DNA from: Mangrovimonas cancribranchiae
GTDB lineage: Bacteria; Bacteroidota; Bacteroidia; Flavobacteriales; Flavobacteriaceae
Reading direction: 5' to 3'
Assembly: GCF_037126245.1 (NCBI RefSeq)
Contig: NZ_CP136925.1
Span: forward strand, 1,938,001-2,002,000
Length of the DNA: 64,000 nt
Positions within the stretch are counted from its first letter, which is position 1; every line of letters begins with the position of its first letter. The translations under genes were made by a program, and so were the position numbers. This document shows positions 35,593 through 45,084 of the stretch, piece after piece. The notes beneath the pieces were generated by a model, which ran no database searches, was not told the origin of the DNA, and was given only the letters and a program-made list of their open reading frames with translations.

Positions 35593-36555
35593 ATGCGAGA
35601 AGCCGCTTTTGTCAGGCAAAATAAGGATAAATGGTTAAGATTTGAAAGCCTTCTTTCAAATAAAACAAATATAGACCCCAACGAACTCTCTAATTTATAC
35701 GTAGAAATAACCGACCATTTAAGTTATGCTAAGACGTTTTACCCTAGAAGTAAAACGGCGAGTTACTTAAATCAATTAGCGTCACAAGCGCATCAAAAAA
35801 TCTATAAAACACAAAAAGAGTCTAAAAATAGAATTATTACGTTTTTTAAAACTGAGTTTCCTTTTCAGTTTTATTATTTCCAAAGAGAATTACTTATAGC
35901 CTTTTTAGTTTTTGCACTTTTTGCCATTGTAGGGGCTTTTTCTGCTGCTAACGAAGGCGATTTTGTACGGTCTTTTTTAGGTGACGGTTACGTAAATATG
36001 ACCCTTGAAAATATTGAAAAAGGCGACCCTATGGCAGTTTATAAACAACAAGGTGAATTTAATATGTTTCTTGGCATTACAATAAACAATATTAGAGTAG
36101 CCCTTATGGCTTTTGCTTATGGTATTTTATTGGGTATTGGTTCGCTTTTTGTTATGCTACAAAATGGTGTTATGCTAGGGAGTTTTCAATATTTCTTTTA
36201 CGATAAAGGCCTACTATGGGAATCGGCTAGAACTATTTGGATACATGGTACTATAGAAATTTCGGTTATTATTATCGCAGGATGTTCTGGATTGGTTTTA
36301 GGTAATGGCATGCTTTTTCCAGGAACTTACACTCGTTTAGAATCCTTTAAAAGAGGCGTTAAAAGCGGTTTAAAAATATTAATGAGCACCATTCCATTTT
36401 TTATTATTGCTGGCTTTTTGGAAGGCTTTGTTACTAGACATACAGAAATGCCAGATTGGTTAGCTATTCTAATTATTGCCAGTTCTTTGGCACTAATCAT
36501 TTTTTATTACGTTATTTATCCTATTCAATTACACAAAAAAAATAACCACTCATGA
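35593..36555 (+). CDS. Stage II sporulation protein M (SpoIIM)-like membrane protein
   Basis: A 320-residue protein with a 100-residue helical cytoplasmic N-terminus and then five or six membrane helices (about 105-125, 168-200, 220-250, 265-285, 290-312). The motif TIWIHGTIEISVIIIAGCSGL is the SpoIIM/DUF95 signature (H-G-x-E). Despite the name the family is widespread in non-sporulating bacteria. It opens the six-gene run and overlaps the next gene by 4 bases. Confidence 0.9.
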   Translation: MREAAFVRQNKDKWLRFESLLSNKTNIDPNELSNLYVEITDHLSYAKTFYPRSKTASYLNQLASQAHQKIYKTQKESKNRIITFFKTEFPFQFYYFQRELLIAFLVFALFAIVGAFSAANEGDFVRSFLGDGYVNMTLENIEKGDPMAVYKQQGEFNMFLGITINNIRVALMAFAYGILLGIGSLFVMLQNGVMLGSFQYFFYDKGLLWESARTIWIHGTIEISVIIIAGCSGLVLGNGMLFPGTYTRLESFKRGVKSGLKILMSTIPFFIIAGFLEGFVTRHTEMPDWLAILIIASSLALIIFYYVIYPIQLHKKNNHS

Positions 36556-37424
36556 AACAATACATAGAGTTTAAAAAAAGACGCGAATTAGGCGAGATTT
36601 TAACAGATAGTTTTGGGTTTATAAGAAACGAGTTTAAACCTTTTTTTAAGCTTATTCTTCAAATATGCGCTCCTTTTTTAGTGCTTTTTTTAATGTCACT
36701 CACATTTTATCTATATGCTTCGGGAGGCGTTCTCGATTTTCAGCTAGGACAAACAGCGCTTCCAGAAAATCTTGGTTTAATGTTTTTAGCCTTGGGGCTA
36801 TTTGCTATAACTGGTCTTATTACTTATGTTTACGCTAATTCTACAGCAATTCATTATATTAAATCTTATATTAAAAATCACGGACAAGTTGAGGCTATTG
36901 AGGTAAAGCAACAAGTAAAACAAACTTTTTGGGGCTTTACAGGGCTAAGCATTTTAAAATGGGGAACACTTTTTATCTCTATGATGCTTTGTATTTTACC
37001 CGTTTTATACTTTATGGTTCCTATGTTTATTGTGTTTTGTGTATTTATTTTTGAAGATAAAAATGCTACCGATGCCTACAGCTATAGCTACACCTTAATT
37101 AAAGAAGACTTTTGGGCTACCTGGGCCTCTATTGTTGTTTTAGGGCTAATTATTAGTGTTGCCGGATATGCCTTTGGGCTTCCAGCAGGTATTTATAGTA
37201 TGGTAAAAATGGGCATATTTTCTGGTGAAGTTGATCCTGCTACTATGCAAGAATCCTTTATCGACCCTGTGTACATAATTTTAAATATTATTAGCTATCT
37301 TTTTAAGTTTGTTTTAAATTTAGTTTTAACTATTGGAGCCGTTTTAATTTACTTTAATTTAAACGAAAAGAAAAATTTCACAGGAACTTTAGAACGTATT
37401 GATGCCATTGGTAAAAACGATTAA
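36552..37424 (+). CDS. Conserved membrane protein of the SpoIIM/MoxR cluster
   Basis: A 290-residue integral membrane protein. A cytoplasmic start (KRRELGEILTDSFGFIRNEFKPF) is typical of the DUF4013/GPDPase-membrane type families, and is followed by six helices. The motif FVFCVFIFEDKNATDAYSYSY is typical: 'ED...a...S' at the end of a helix pair. It lies between SpoIIM and DUF4129 genes and overlaps SpoIIM by 4 bases. Probable scaffold or transport role in the cluster; not more can be said. Confidence 0.8.
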   Translation: MKQYIEFKKRRELGEILTDSFGFIRNEFKPFFKLILQICAPFLVLFLMSLTFYLYASGGVLDFQLGQTALPENLGLMFLALGLFAITGLITYVYANSTAIHYIKSYIKNHGQVEAIEVKQQVKQTFWGFTGLSILKWGTLFISMMLCILPVLYFMVPMFIVFCVFIFEDKNATDAYSYSYTLIKEDFWATWASIVVLGLIISVAGYAFGLPAGIYSMVKMGIFSGEVDPATMQESFIDPVYIILNIISYLFKFVLNLVLTIGAVLIYFNLNEKKNFTGTLERIDAIGKND

Positions 37425-37427
37425 GTT

Positions 37428-38153
37428 GTGATAAAATTTTTCTTAGCCTTTTTATTCTGTACCTCTTTAGCTTTTAGCCAAACAGACTCGCTTAGTGTTG
37501 TTTACGACAACACAAAAACAGAGACTAAGGAAATCTCTGAAAAAAGCTTAGAAAAATACAAAGACAACCCCAACTTTAACTATACAGAGAAACCTGAAAG
37601 CACTTCGATTATAGCTAAGTTTTTTAGATGGTTAAAAAACATCGTTTTAAAAATTTTTGAATACATTTTTGGAGTTGAAAAAGCGACAGGCATTTTAAGT
37701 TTCATATTAAAAACGGTTCCTTATCTGCTTCTTGGTTTTTTAGTTTTTCTTTTAGTTAGGCTGTTTTTAAAGTATAATCAAAAACATATTCATACGCCGC
37801 AAAAGCTAGCAAACATTACAATATCTGATGAAGAACATATTATTAAAAATGAAGATATTGAAGCTCTAATTTCAAATGCATTAAAAGAACAAAACTATAG
37901 ACTCGCCATTAGGTATTACTATTTACTTTCTTTAAAATATTTAACCGAAAAAAAGTTAATAGACTGGCAACAACAAAAAACAAATACCGATTATATTTCT
38001 GAGCTTGAATCGGAAGGCTTAAAGCACGATTTTGAACAAGCAACACATGTTTACGATTATGTATGGTATGGCGAATTTCAAGTAGAAAACACCAAATTTG
38101 AAAGCCTAAAAACTATTTTTGAAACCCTTAATAACTCCATTAAAGCCATTTGA
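37428..38153 (+). CDS. DUF4129-domain membrane protein
   Basis: The start is GTG at 37428-37430 (read as MIKFFLAFLFC), giving 241 residues with a signal peptide. One membrane helix is at about 90-112. The cytoplasmic C-terminal domain (EALISNALKEQNYRLAIRYYYL, then YISELESEGL) is DUF4129, a domain found next to MoxR/DUF58/transglutaminase genes. The stop overlaps the start of the next gene. It probably binds a partner of the cluster at the membrane. Confidence 0.85.
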   Translation: MIKFFLAFLFCTSLAFSQTDSLSVVYDNTKTETKEISEKSLEKYKDNPNFNYTEKPESTSIIAKFFRWLKNIVLKIFEYIFGVEKATGILSFILKTVPYLLLGFLVFLLVRLFLKYNQKHIHTPQKLANITISDEEHIIKNEDIEALISNALKEQNYRLAIRYYYLLSLKYLTEKKLIDWQQQKTNTDYISELESEGLKHDFEQATHVYDYVWYGEFQVENTKFESLKTIFETLNNSIKAI

Positions 38154-39367
38154 CAAAAAAAGCGAAAATATATATTGCCTTAATTGTTTTTACCATGCTA
38201 TCGCTTGTGGCTTACGAGTATTTAAAGCCCAAAGAGATTAATTGGTTTCCATCGTATGCCAAACATCATAAAATTCCATTTGGTACTTATGTACTTCACG
38301 AGCAACTAGAAAACATTTTCCCTAAAACAAAAGATGTTACTATTCCGCCATTCGAGTTTTTAAAAAACGACACCATTACAGGTTCCTACTTTTTTGTAAA
38401 TAACAGTCTTGAATTCGATAAAAGTGAAACCGAAAAACTATTGTCTTGGGCAAGCAAAGGCAATACGCTTTTTATAGCTTCAGAAAATTTCTCAAATACC
38501 TTATTAGATACGCTAAACCTTGAAACAAGCATAATAAGTAATTTAGATAACATTGAAAATGTGTATGGGTTACAGTTAAAAAACAAGCACCTTAATCAAG
38601 ACATTGTATCGTTTGAAAAAGCTGATTACATTACTTATTTTAAAGAAATAGACACGCTTAAGGCTAAAGTTATTGGTGTTGTCGATAATTTTGATAGTTA
38701 TTCAGCAATTAAAAATGAACATGTCAATATTATTAAGCAAAATTTTGGAAACGGCACCATCATTTTATGTGCTTTCCCACAAGCATTCACCAACTATTTT
38801 ATACTTGAAAATAATACAGTACAATTTACAGCTAGCCTATTATCGTATTTAAACGCTAAAGAAACCATCTATATAGATAATCATTATAAATCAGGAAAAA
38901 CATTTTACACCTCGCCATTACACATCATGCTTAATACTAAGCAATTAAAATGGGCGTATTACATTATGTTAATTGGTGTGTTGTTTTATATTCTATTTGA
39001 TGGTAAACGAAAACAACGTGCTATTCCTGTAATTACACCTTTAAAAAACCAAACCGTAAACTTTACTCAAACGGTTGCCAACATGTATCTAAATAAAGGC
39101 AATCATAAAGATATTTTAAATCATAAAATAAAACACTTTTTAGATTATATTAGGCAGCATTACAATCTAGACACTAACGATATTAACGACACATTCCTTA
39201 ATCATCTAGCCTCTAGAAGTAATAATACTATTGAAGATACCAAAGCCCTATTTAATAATATAATCGCGCTACAAAACAGAACGCATATTAATCAAAAAGA
39301 ACTAGAAGACATTAACACGTTAATAGATTCTTACAAACATAACAACGCATGGAAGACGAAAACTTAG
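38150..39367 (+). CDS. DUF4350-domain membrane protein
   Basis: The start is TTG at 38150-38152, overlapping the TGA of the previous gene (TTGA), giving 405 residues. A membrane helix at about 8-24 is followed by a periplasmic α/β domain (DUF4350; TGSYFFVNNSLEFDKSETEKLLSWASKGNTL shows the hallmark), a second helix near 265-282 and a cytoplasmic tail. It overlaps the MoxR gene by 19 bases. This is the standard companion of MoxR-DUF58 operons. Confidence 0.85.
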   Translation: MTKKAKIYIALIVFTMLSLVAYEYLKPKEINWFPSYAKHHKIPFGTYVLHEQLENIFPKTKDVTIPPFEFLKNDTITGSYFFVNNSLEFDKSETEKLLSWASKGNTLFIASENFSNTLLDTLNLETSIISNLDNIENVYGLQLKNKHLNQDIVSFEKADYITYFKEIDTLKAKVIGVVDNFDSYSAIKNEHVNIIKQNFGNGTIILCAFPQAFTNYFILENNTVQFTASLLSYLNAKETIYIDNHYKSGKTFYTSPLHIMLNTKQLKWAYYIMLIGVLFYILFDGKRKQRAIPVITPLKNQTVNFTQTVANMYLNKGNHKDILNHKIKHFLDYIRQHYNLDTNDINDTFLNHLASRSNNTIEDTKALFNNIIALQNRTHINQKELEDINTLIDSYKHNNAWKTKT

Positions 39368-40332
39368 ACTTTAACAATAGGATTTCTTTAACCGAACTAA
39401 AACAAGCCGTAGACAACATTAAAGCCGAATTGGGTAAAGTTATTATTGGTCAAGACAACTTTATCGAGTTACTTATTGTAGCACTTTTAGCCGATGGTCA
39501 CGTATTAATTGAAGGCGTGCCAGGTATTGCTAAAACAGTTACAGCAAAACTTTTTGCTAAGTCTTTAAAAACAGAGTTTAGTCGCATTCAATTTACACCA
39601 GATTTAATGCCTAGCGATGTTTTAGGAACCTCAATTTTTAACACTAAAATATCCGATTTCGAATTTAAGCAAGGCCCTATTTTTTCAAATATTGTTTTAA
39701 TAGATGAAATAAACCGTGCGCCAGCAAAAACGCAAGCTGCTTTGTTTGAAACTATGGAGGAACGCCAAGCTACCATAGATGGAAACACATATAAGTTTAA
39801 AAATCCTTTTATGGTTTTGGCTACTCAAAACCCTATAGAGCAAGAAGGTACTTATGCGTTACCCGAAGCACAACTGGATCGTTTTATTTTTAAAATAAAA
39901 GTTGATTATCCATCTCTTGAAGAAGAAATAAAAATTATTGAAAGTCACCACAATCGTAAAGGCGAGAAACCACAAACCGTTATTTCTCCTGTTCTAGATG
40001 CCGAAAAACTGGCCGATTTTAAAACCAAAACTCAAGAGGTTATTGTTGAAGGAAAAATTATAAATTACATTGCCGAGATTGTTCAAAAAACAAGAAATCA
40101 TCCGCACTTATATTTAGGTGGTTCTCCAAGAGCTTCTTTAGCCATATTAAACACATCAAAAGCATTTGCAGCCATAAACGGTCGTGATTTTGTAACTCCA
40201 GAAGATGTCAAAAAATCGTTAACTCCCGTTTTAAATCACCGTATTATTTTAACTCCAGAACGCGAAATGGAAGGCATGACAACAGAAAATGTTGTAGAAA
40301 TGATTGTTCAATCTGTTGAAATACCTAGGTAA
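39349..40332 (+). CDS. MoxR-family AAA+ ATPase
   Basis: A 327-residue AAA+ protein. Walker A is EGVPGIAKT at 55-63, Walker B is VLIDEINRAPAKTQ and sensor I is LATQNPIEQEGTYALPEAQLDRF; the C-terminal lid follows. The family acts as a chaperone that activates metal-dependent or vWA-domain partners. Its partner here is probably the DUF58 protein encoded next (10-base gap). It overlaps the DUF4350 gene by 19 bases. Confidence 0.95.
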   Translation: MEDENLDFNNRISLTELKQAVDNIKAELGKVIIGQDNFIELLIVALLADGHVLIEGVPGIAKTVTAKLFAKSLKTEFSRIQFTPDLMPSDVLGTSIFNTKISDFEFKQGPIFSNIVLIDEINRAPAKTQAALFETMEERQATIDGNTYKFKNPFMVLATQNPIEQEGTYALPEAQLDRFIFKIKVDYPSLEEEIKIIESHHNRKGEKPQTVISPVLDAEKLADFKTKTQEVIVEGKIINYIAEIVQKTRNHPHLYLGGSPRASLAILNTSKAFAAINGRDFVTPEDVKKSLTPVLNHRIILTPEREMEGMTTENVVEMIVQSVEIPR

Positions 40333-40341
40333 CTCCTTAAT

Positions 40342-41673
40342 ATGCGCTTTATAAAATCGCTTTACATACACGCCAATTTCTATAGCTACCTAGCGCTTGT
40401 TTCGGTATGTTTTTTACTATCGTATTGGATTCCCGTTTTATATCCTGTAGCTTGGAGTGGTGTTGTTATTATAAGTGTACTCTTTATTGCCGATTTACTT
40501 ATCATTTACAATCCTAAATATAGCATAACTGCTAGTAGGTTACTTCCTGAACGTTTTTCTAATAGCGATAAGAACCCTGTTTCTATAACAATAAAAAACA
40601 ATTACGCTGTAAATGTTTTTCTTGAAATAATTGATGAACTCCCAGAACAATTTCAAAAACGTGACTTTTTACATAAAGCTACTTTAGAGTCTTTTGATAA
40701 TTATCATTTCGATTATTTTGTAAGACCAGTAGACCGTGGCGAGTACCGTTTTGGATATGTCAATATTTACCTTTCTAGCAGACTAAAAATTGTAAAACGA
40801 AAATTCTGTTTCCAAAACGAGCAAATGGTAAAAGTATACCCCTCTTTTATACAAATGCAGAAATACGATTTTCTAGCCATAAGCAATAATTTAACAGCTT
40901 TTGGCATGAAAAAAATTAGGCGTATTGGACATACACAAGAGTTTGAACAAATTAAAGACTATGTACAAGGCGATGATTTTAGAACCATAAATTGGAAAGC
41001 AACAGCCAAGAAAAGCCAACTTATGGTTAACCAATATCAAGATGAAAAATCGCAACCTATTTATTCTATTATCGATACTGGTCGTGTTATGAAAATGCCT
41101 TTTGAAGGCTTGAAACTATTGGATTATGCTATAAATGCTACATTGGCCTTTAGTAATGTTGCCTTAAAAAAGCATGATAAAGTTGGCATGGTTTCTTTTT
41201 CTAAAACTATTGAAACGTTTATTCCTCCTGTAAATAAACTAACACACCTTAATAACATTATAGAAAATCTTTACAATATAAACACGCAATTTCACGATAG
41301 TGATTTTGGCAACCTTTACGCACATTTAAAACGCAAAGCAACCCATAGAGGCCTAATGATGCTTTACACAAATTTTGAGCATATTAGTGCTTTAAAACGA
41401 CAACTTCCTTATTTATTAGCCATTTCAAAACAACATTTACTGGTTGTTATTATGTTTGAAAATACCGAGCTCTCTAAACTTGTACTACAGGATGCCGAGG
41501 ATATTGAAACGATTTACCACAAAACTATTGCCGAAAAGTTTCAATATGAAAAAAGACTTATGGCGAAAGAACTTAATAAACATGGTATTCAAACCGTTTT
41601 AACTCCACCAGAAAAACTCACGATAAATACCATAAATAAATATTTAGAAATTAAAGCTAGAGGATTAATTTAA
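40342..41673 (+). CDS. DUF58 protein with vWA-like domain
   Basis: A 443-residue protein with two helices at the N-terminus (13-33 and 38-55). The hallmark of DUF58 is the motif GDDFRTINWKATAKKSQLMV, followed by a vWA-like fold with IDTGRVMKMPFEG in place of a perfect DxSxS. It is the partner of MoxR in all clusters of this type. It ends the operon that started with the SpoIIM gene. Confidence 0.95.
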   Translation: MRFIKSLYIHANFYSYLALVSVCFLLSYWIPVLYPVAWSGVVIISVLFIADLLIIYNPKYSITASRLLPERFSNSDKNPVSITIKNNYAVNVFLEIIDELPEQFQKRDFLHKATLESFDNYHFDYFVRPVDRGEYRFGYVNIYLSSRLKIVKRKFCFQNEQMVKVYPSFIQMQKYDFLAISNNLTAFGMKKIRRIGHTQEFEQIKDYVQGDDFRTINWKATAKKSQLMVNQYQDEKSQPIYSIIDTGRVMKMPFEGLKLLDYAINATLAFSNVALKKHDKVGMVSFSKTIETFIPPVNKLTHLNNIIENLYNINTQFHDSDFGNLYAHLKRKATHRGLMMLYTNFEHISALKRQLPYLLAISKQHLLVVIMFENTELSKLVLQDAEDIETIYHKTIAEKFQYEKRLMAKELNKHGIQTVLTPPEKLTINTINKYLEIKARGLI

Positions 41674-41784
41674 GTATTTACAACAACTCATCTTATAAAA
41701 ACTACAATTCAGTAAGCAATTATTTTCACCTATTTATATCTTCACAATATTTGCGAAGAATATTAATCAAAAAAACATCATAAA

Positions 41785-42207
41785 ATGAAACATCTAGCTA
41801 TTGTAGTTATGTTAACACTACTGCCCTTTATCACAAAAGCTCAAGATTCAACAAACACCTATACGGTAGACGTTAAAATTGCCAATATTTTAAATCAAAA
41901 AGGACATATTTTAATTGGCTTGCACAATCAGGACACGTTTATGAAAGCTAAGGGTATTCAAAATGCAAAATTAAAAGTAAAAGGAGATACTGTTGTAGCT
42001 ACTTTTCCTAACCTAAAAGCAGGAACTTATGCTATTATGGTTCTTCATGATGAAAATGATAATAATCGTATGGATTTTGATCCTTCGGGTATGCCAATAG
42101 AATCTTATGGCATGAGCAACAACCCCATGTTATTTGGGCCACCAACATTTAACGATGCTAAATTTGAAGTTACCAACAACAACCTGGATTTAACCATTAG
42201 GTTTTAA
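41785..42207 (+). CDS. Exported DUF2141 protein
   Basis: A 140-residue protein with a signal peptide (residues 1-19, ending TKA). The mature part is one β-sandwich domain with LNQKGHILIGLHNQ, FPNLKAGTYAIMVLHDENDNNRMD and a GMPIESYGMSNN loop; this is DUF2141, a calcium-type periplasmic fold (DENDNNRMD resembles an EF-hand-like acidic loop). A bidirectional terminator follows. Function unknown. Confidence 0.9.
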   Translation: MKHLAIVVMLTLLPFITKAQDSTNTYTVDVKIANILNQKGHILIGLHNQDTFMKAKGIQNAKLKVKGDTVVATFPNLKAGTYAIMVLHDENDNNRMDFDPSGMPIESYGMSNNPMLFGPPTFNDAKFEVTNNNLDLTIRF

Positions 42208-42212
42208 ACATA

Positions 42213-42250
42213 AAAAAGCCCTTACTTGTACAATACAAGTTTGGGCTTTT
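42213..42250. terminator. Bidirectional terminator between DUF2141 and dps
   Basis: AAAGCCC (42215 on) pairs with GGGCTTT (42243-42249), enclosing a second stem ACTTGTA / TACAAGT. A and T runs on both sides serve both convergent genes. Confidence 0.85.
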
Positions 42251-42276
42251 AATCAATCTACTAACTAACCAAATAT

Positions 42277-42762
42277 TTATACGGTTTCGCCTAACCAAGC
42301 TTTCATCATCCAAACGGTTTTTTCTTGTTCGGTAATAAAGTCGCTCATCATAGCATTGGTTCCTTCGTCTCCAACTTCATCGGATTTTTCAAGAATAGTT
42401 CGTTCAATCTTTAAAAGCTCTGACAATGAATCAACGATTAAGCGTACCGCTTTTTCATCTTGAGAAATATTTTTTCCTACAGGCACTTGCCCTGCTTTAG
42501 TATAATCATCAAACGTGTGTAGAGGTGTTACACCTAACGTAAGAATACGTTCTGCTATTTCATCAACTTTTACATTAGCATCGGTATACAATTCTTCAAA
42601 CTTAGTATGAAGATCAAAAAATGCTTTTCCTTTAATATTCCAGTGAATGCCTCTTAAGTTTTGATAATACAACTGAAAATTAGCTAAAAGCGTGTTTAAA
42701 TCACCTGCTAAATCTTTAGTTTCTTCTTTATTTAATCCTATTGTATTTAATGTCATTTTCAT
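42277..42762 (-). CDS. dps: Dps-family ferritin-like DNA protection protein
   Basis: A 161-residue dodecameric ferritin. The ferroxidase motif is LRGIHWNIKGKAFFDLHTKFEELYTD with the conserved His and Asp/Glu residues; this layout is distinctive for Dps. It oxidises and stores iron using hydrogen peroxide and shields DNA. It is divergent from oxyR with about 100 bases between starts, the expected arrangement for OxyR control. A TATTTTTG box lies on its strand at 42791-42798. Confidence 0.95.
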   Translation of the reverse strand: MKMTLNTIGLNKEETKDLAGDLNTLLANFQLYYQNLRGIHWNIKGKAFFDLHTKFEELYTDANVKVDEIAERILTLGVTPLHTFDDYTKAGQVPVGKNISQDEKAVRLIVDSLSELLKIERTILEKSDEVGDEGTNAMMSDFITEQEKTVWMMKAWLGETV

Positions 42763-42790
42763 TTGTTTTTCTATGGTTTCTTTTACAGTT

Positions 42791-42798
42791 CAAAAATA
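42791..42798 (-). promoter_or_regulatory. -7 box for dps
   Basis: On the minus strand TATTTTTG matches TAnnTTTG exactly and lies 29 bases before the dps ATG. No clear -33 TTTG is visible, which would fit a promoter that needs an activator. Confidence 0.5.
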
Positions 42799-42870
42799 CT
42801 TATAATAAGCTGCTTTTTTTAATAAATATAATTGATAGATTTTATATTTTTATAACCTAAATTGATACTC

Positions 42871-43812
42871 ATGACAATTACACAATTATATTATGTTTTA
42901 GCAGTTGCCGAACATCAAAATTTCACCAAAGCAGCACAAAGTTGCTTTGTTACCCAACCAACATTAAGCATGCAAATACAAAAACTTGAAGAAGAGCTTG
43001 ATGTATTGATTTTTGATAGAGGTAAAAAACCTATAGAACTAACTGAGGTTGGTAAGAAAATAGTATTACAGGCAAGAAATATTGTAAACGAATCGGATAG
43101 AATTCAAGATATTGTCGATCAACAAAAAGGCTTTATTGGCGGTGAATTTAGATTAGGCATTATTCCTACTATTATGCCAACATTACTCCCCATGTTTTTA
43201 AAAACTTTTATAAAAAAACATGCTAAAGTAAAATTAAAAATTGAGGAATTAACAACCGAAGAAATTATCCAACGCCTAGAAGATGGACACCTTGATGCCG
43301 CTATTGCTGCCACACCGTTAGAAAAAGAAAACCTTAAAGAAAGAGTTATATATTACGAGCCCTTTGTAGGCTATATTCCACAAAACCACAGACTTTTTGA
43401 AAAAAAGCATATTGAAGTTAACGACTTAGATTTACACGACATGCTTTTATTAGAAGATGGTCACTGTTTTAGAGACGGTATTATTAACCTTTGTAAATCC
43501 TTAAAAAATCAAAATGAAGACACCTTTCAACTAGAAAGTGGTAGTATTGAAACTTTAATAAAATTATCAAACGAAGGTTTGGGTATGACATTGCTTCCGT
43601 ATTTACACACACTTGATCTTAAAGATCATTTAAAGACGAATCTACGTCACTTTACAGAACCAAGCCCTGCCAGAGAGGTTAGTTTAGTATATCATAAAAG
43701 TGAATTAAAGATGCAAATTATAGATGCCTTATACGATACTATTTCAAGTATTGTTCGCGGGGCAATAGCGTTTCAAAATGTTAAGATAATTAGTCCCCTC
43801 CCTAAAAAGTAA
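42871..43812 (+). CDS. oxyR: Hydrogen-peroxide sensor OxyR (LysR family)
   Basis: Starting at ATG 42871-42873 (MTITQLYYVL) the protein has 313 residues; an upstream TTG would add three. The N-terminal helix-turn-helix is FTKAAQSCFVTQPTLSMQIQKLE. The redox motif is EDGHCFRDGIINLCKS with cysteines at exactly C199 and C208, the same numbers and spacing as E. coli OxyR, so the peroxide switch is intact. It faces dps on the other strand. It likely controls dps and other antioxidant genes. Confidence 0.95.
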   Translation: MTITQLYYVLAVAEHQNFTKAAQSCFVTQPTLSMQIQKLEEELDVLIFDRGKKPIELTEVGKKIVLQARNIVNESDRIQDIVDQQKGFIGGEFRLGIIPTIMPTLLPMFLKTFIKKHAKVKLKIEELTTEEIIQRLEDGHLDAAIAATPLEKENLKERVIYYEPFVGYIPQNHRLFEKKHIEVNDLDLHDMLLLEDGHCFRDGIINLCKSLKNQNEDTFQLESGSIETLIKLSNEGLGMTLLPYLHTLDLKDHLKTNLRHFTEPSPAREVSLVYHKSELKMQIIDALYDTISSIVRGAIAFQNVKIISPLPKK

Positions 43813-43830
43813 TATGTTCTATTAAAACAT

Positions 43831-43860
43831 AAAAAAGCGATCTAAAAAGATCGCTTTTTT
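43831..43860. terminator. Bidirectional terminator after oxyR
   Basis: AAAAAAGCGATCT (43831-43843) pairs with AGATCGCTTTTTT (43848-43860) around a short A loop. It serves both oxyR and the convergent small gene. Confidence 0.9.
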
Positions 43861-43862
43861 AT

Positions 43863-44060
43863 TTAGTTCTTTAAGTGTATTAAACATTGATTTAATTCTG
43901 GGTTCTGTTGGATTAAAGATTGGATAAAAATCCTAAGTTCTTCAATCTCGTAAGGCAATAAGCGTTGCATTGCTTTTTGCACTTCTTTACAGAACAACGT
44001 AGTGTCAAAACTTACCTTTTTAAGCACAGTTTTGGTGTACTCAAACATTGCTCTCGCCAT
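43863..44060 (-). CDS. 65-residue conserved hypothetical protein
   Basis: A 65-residue soluble helical protein: FEYTKTVLKKVSFDTTLFCKE, then LLPYEIEELRIFIQSL. Two Met codons are possible starts (44060 and 44048); the second gives MFEYTK. It has two Cys and many charged residues. Its place beside oxyR and the shared terminator are the only clues. I have the impression that it is widespread in flavobacteria; no function is known to me. Confidence 0.7.
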   Translation of the reverse strand: MARAMFEYTKTVLKKVSFDTTLFCKEVQKAMQRLLPYEIEELRIFIQSLIQQNPELNQCLIHLKN

Positions 44061-44221
44061 AATTAATTTTTAGGTTTTGGGTTAATAAAGTAGAAATGTT
44101 TTATAGGCTATTATGCTATTTAGTTAGATACTAAAGGTAGTAAAAAAAGTGCTTAAAAAGGTAAAGTCAACAAAATTTTAACACTTAAAATTATAACTAT
44201 TTAAGCATGAATATTATAAAA

Positions 44222-45022
44222 TTAAAATCTGTTATCGCCATCTAATAAGTCTCCTAAACCTCCTAGAATACTTCCTTCGCCTTTATCTTTACCTCCTGCT
44301 CTTGGCGCCGATGCTAATACTCTACCAGCTAGTCTACTAAATGGTAACGATTGAACATAAACTGTTCCAGGCCCTTGAAGTTTAGCAAAGAATAATCCTT
44401 CGCCACCAAAAATGGTATTCTTTATGCCACCTACAAACTCAATATCATAATCTACATCTTTTGTAAAACCAATTATACAACCTGTGTCTACGCGTAATGT
44501 TTCTCCTGCTTTTAACTCTTTCTTTGCCATGGTTCCTCCTGCATGAACAAAGGCCATACCATCACCTTCTAGTTTTTGCATAATAAAACCTTCGCCACCA
44601 AAAAGGCCACGACCTAGACGCTTACTAAACTCTATACCAACACTTACACCTTTAGCTGCACACAAAAAAGCATCTTTTTGACAAATAAACTTCCCGCCAA
44701 AATGAGTTAAATCTATAGGGATAATTTTTCCAGGATATGGCGAGGCAAAACTTACATTTCGTTTTCCAGATAGGTTATTATAAAAAGCCGTCATGAACAA
44801 ACTTTCTCCTGTAAGTATTCGTTTTCCAGCACCTAAAATTTTACCTAAAAATCCAGAATCATTTTTAGAACCATCGCCAAAAATGGTTTCCATTTTTATA
44901 CCGTCGTCCATCATCATAAAACTTCCAGCTTCGGCAATAACACCTTCTTGCGGGTCTAACTCAATTTCTACAAACTGCATTTCTTCTCCAAAAATCCTGT
45001 AGTCTATTTCGTGTGCTGTCAT
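44222..45022 (-). CDS. TIGR00266 / AIM24 family protein
   Basis: A 266-residue soluble β-rich protein with many Gly-rich turns: [17 protein letters not shown], then [30 protein letters not shown] and [27 protein letters not shown]. These are the recurring hallmarks of the AIM24 / TIGR00266 family (tryptophan RNA-binding attenuator protein-like fold). The molecular role is unclear. It is followed upstream by a DUF4442 gene on the same strand. Confidence 0.93.
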   Translation of the reverse strand: MTAHEIDYRIFGEEMQFVEIELDPQEGVIAEAGSFMMMDDGIKMETIFGDGSKNDSGFLGKILGAGKRILTGESLFMTAFYNNLSGKRNVSFASPYPGKIIPIDLTHFGGKFICQKDAFLCAAKGVSVGIEFSKRLGRGLFGGEGFIMQKLEGDGMAFVHAGGTMAKKELKAGETLRVDTGCIIGFTKDVDYDIEFVGGIKNTIFGGEGLFFAKLQGPGTVYVQSLPFSRLAGRVLASAPRAGGKDKGEGSILGGLGDLLDGDNRF

Positions 45023-45084
45023 AATATTATGTTTTTGATTGATTTTATAAATTGGTTGCTTAAATATTCATTTTGTTACAGAAA

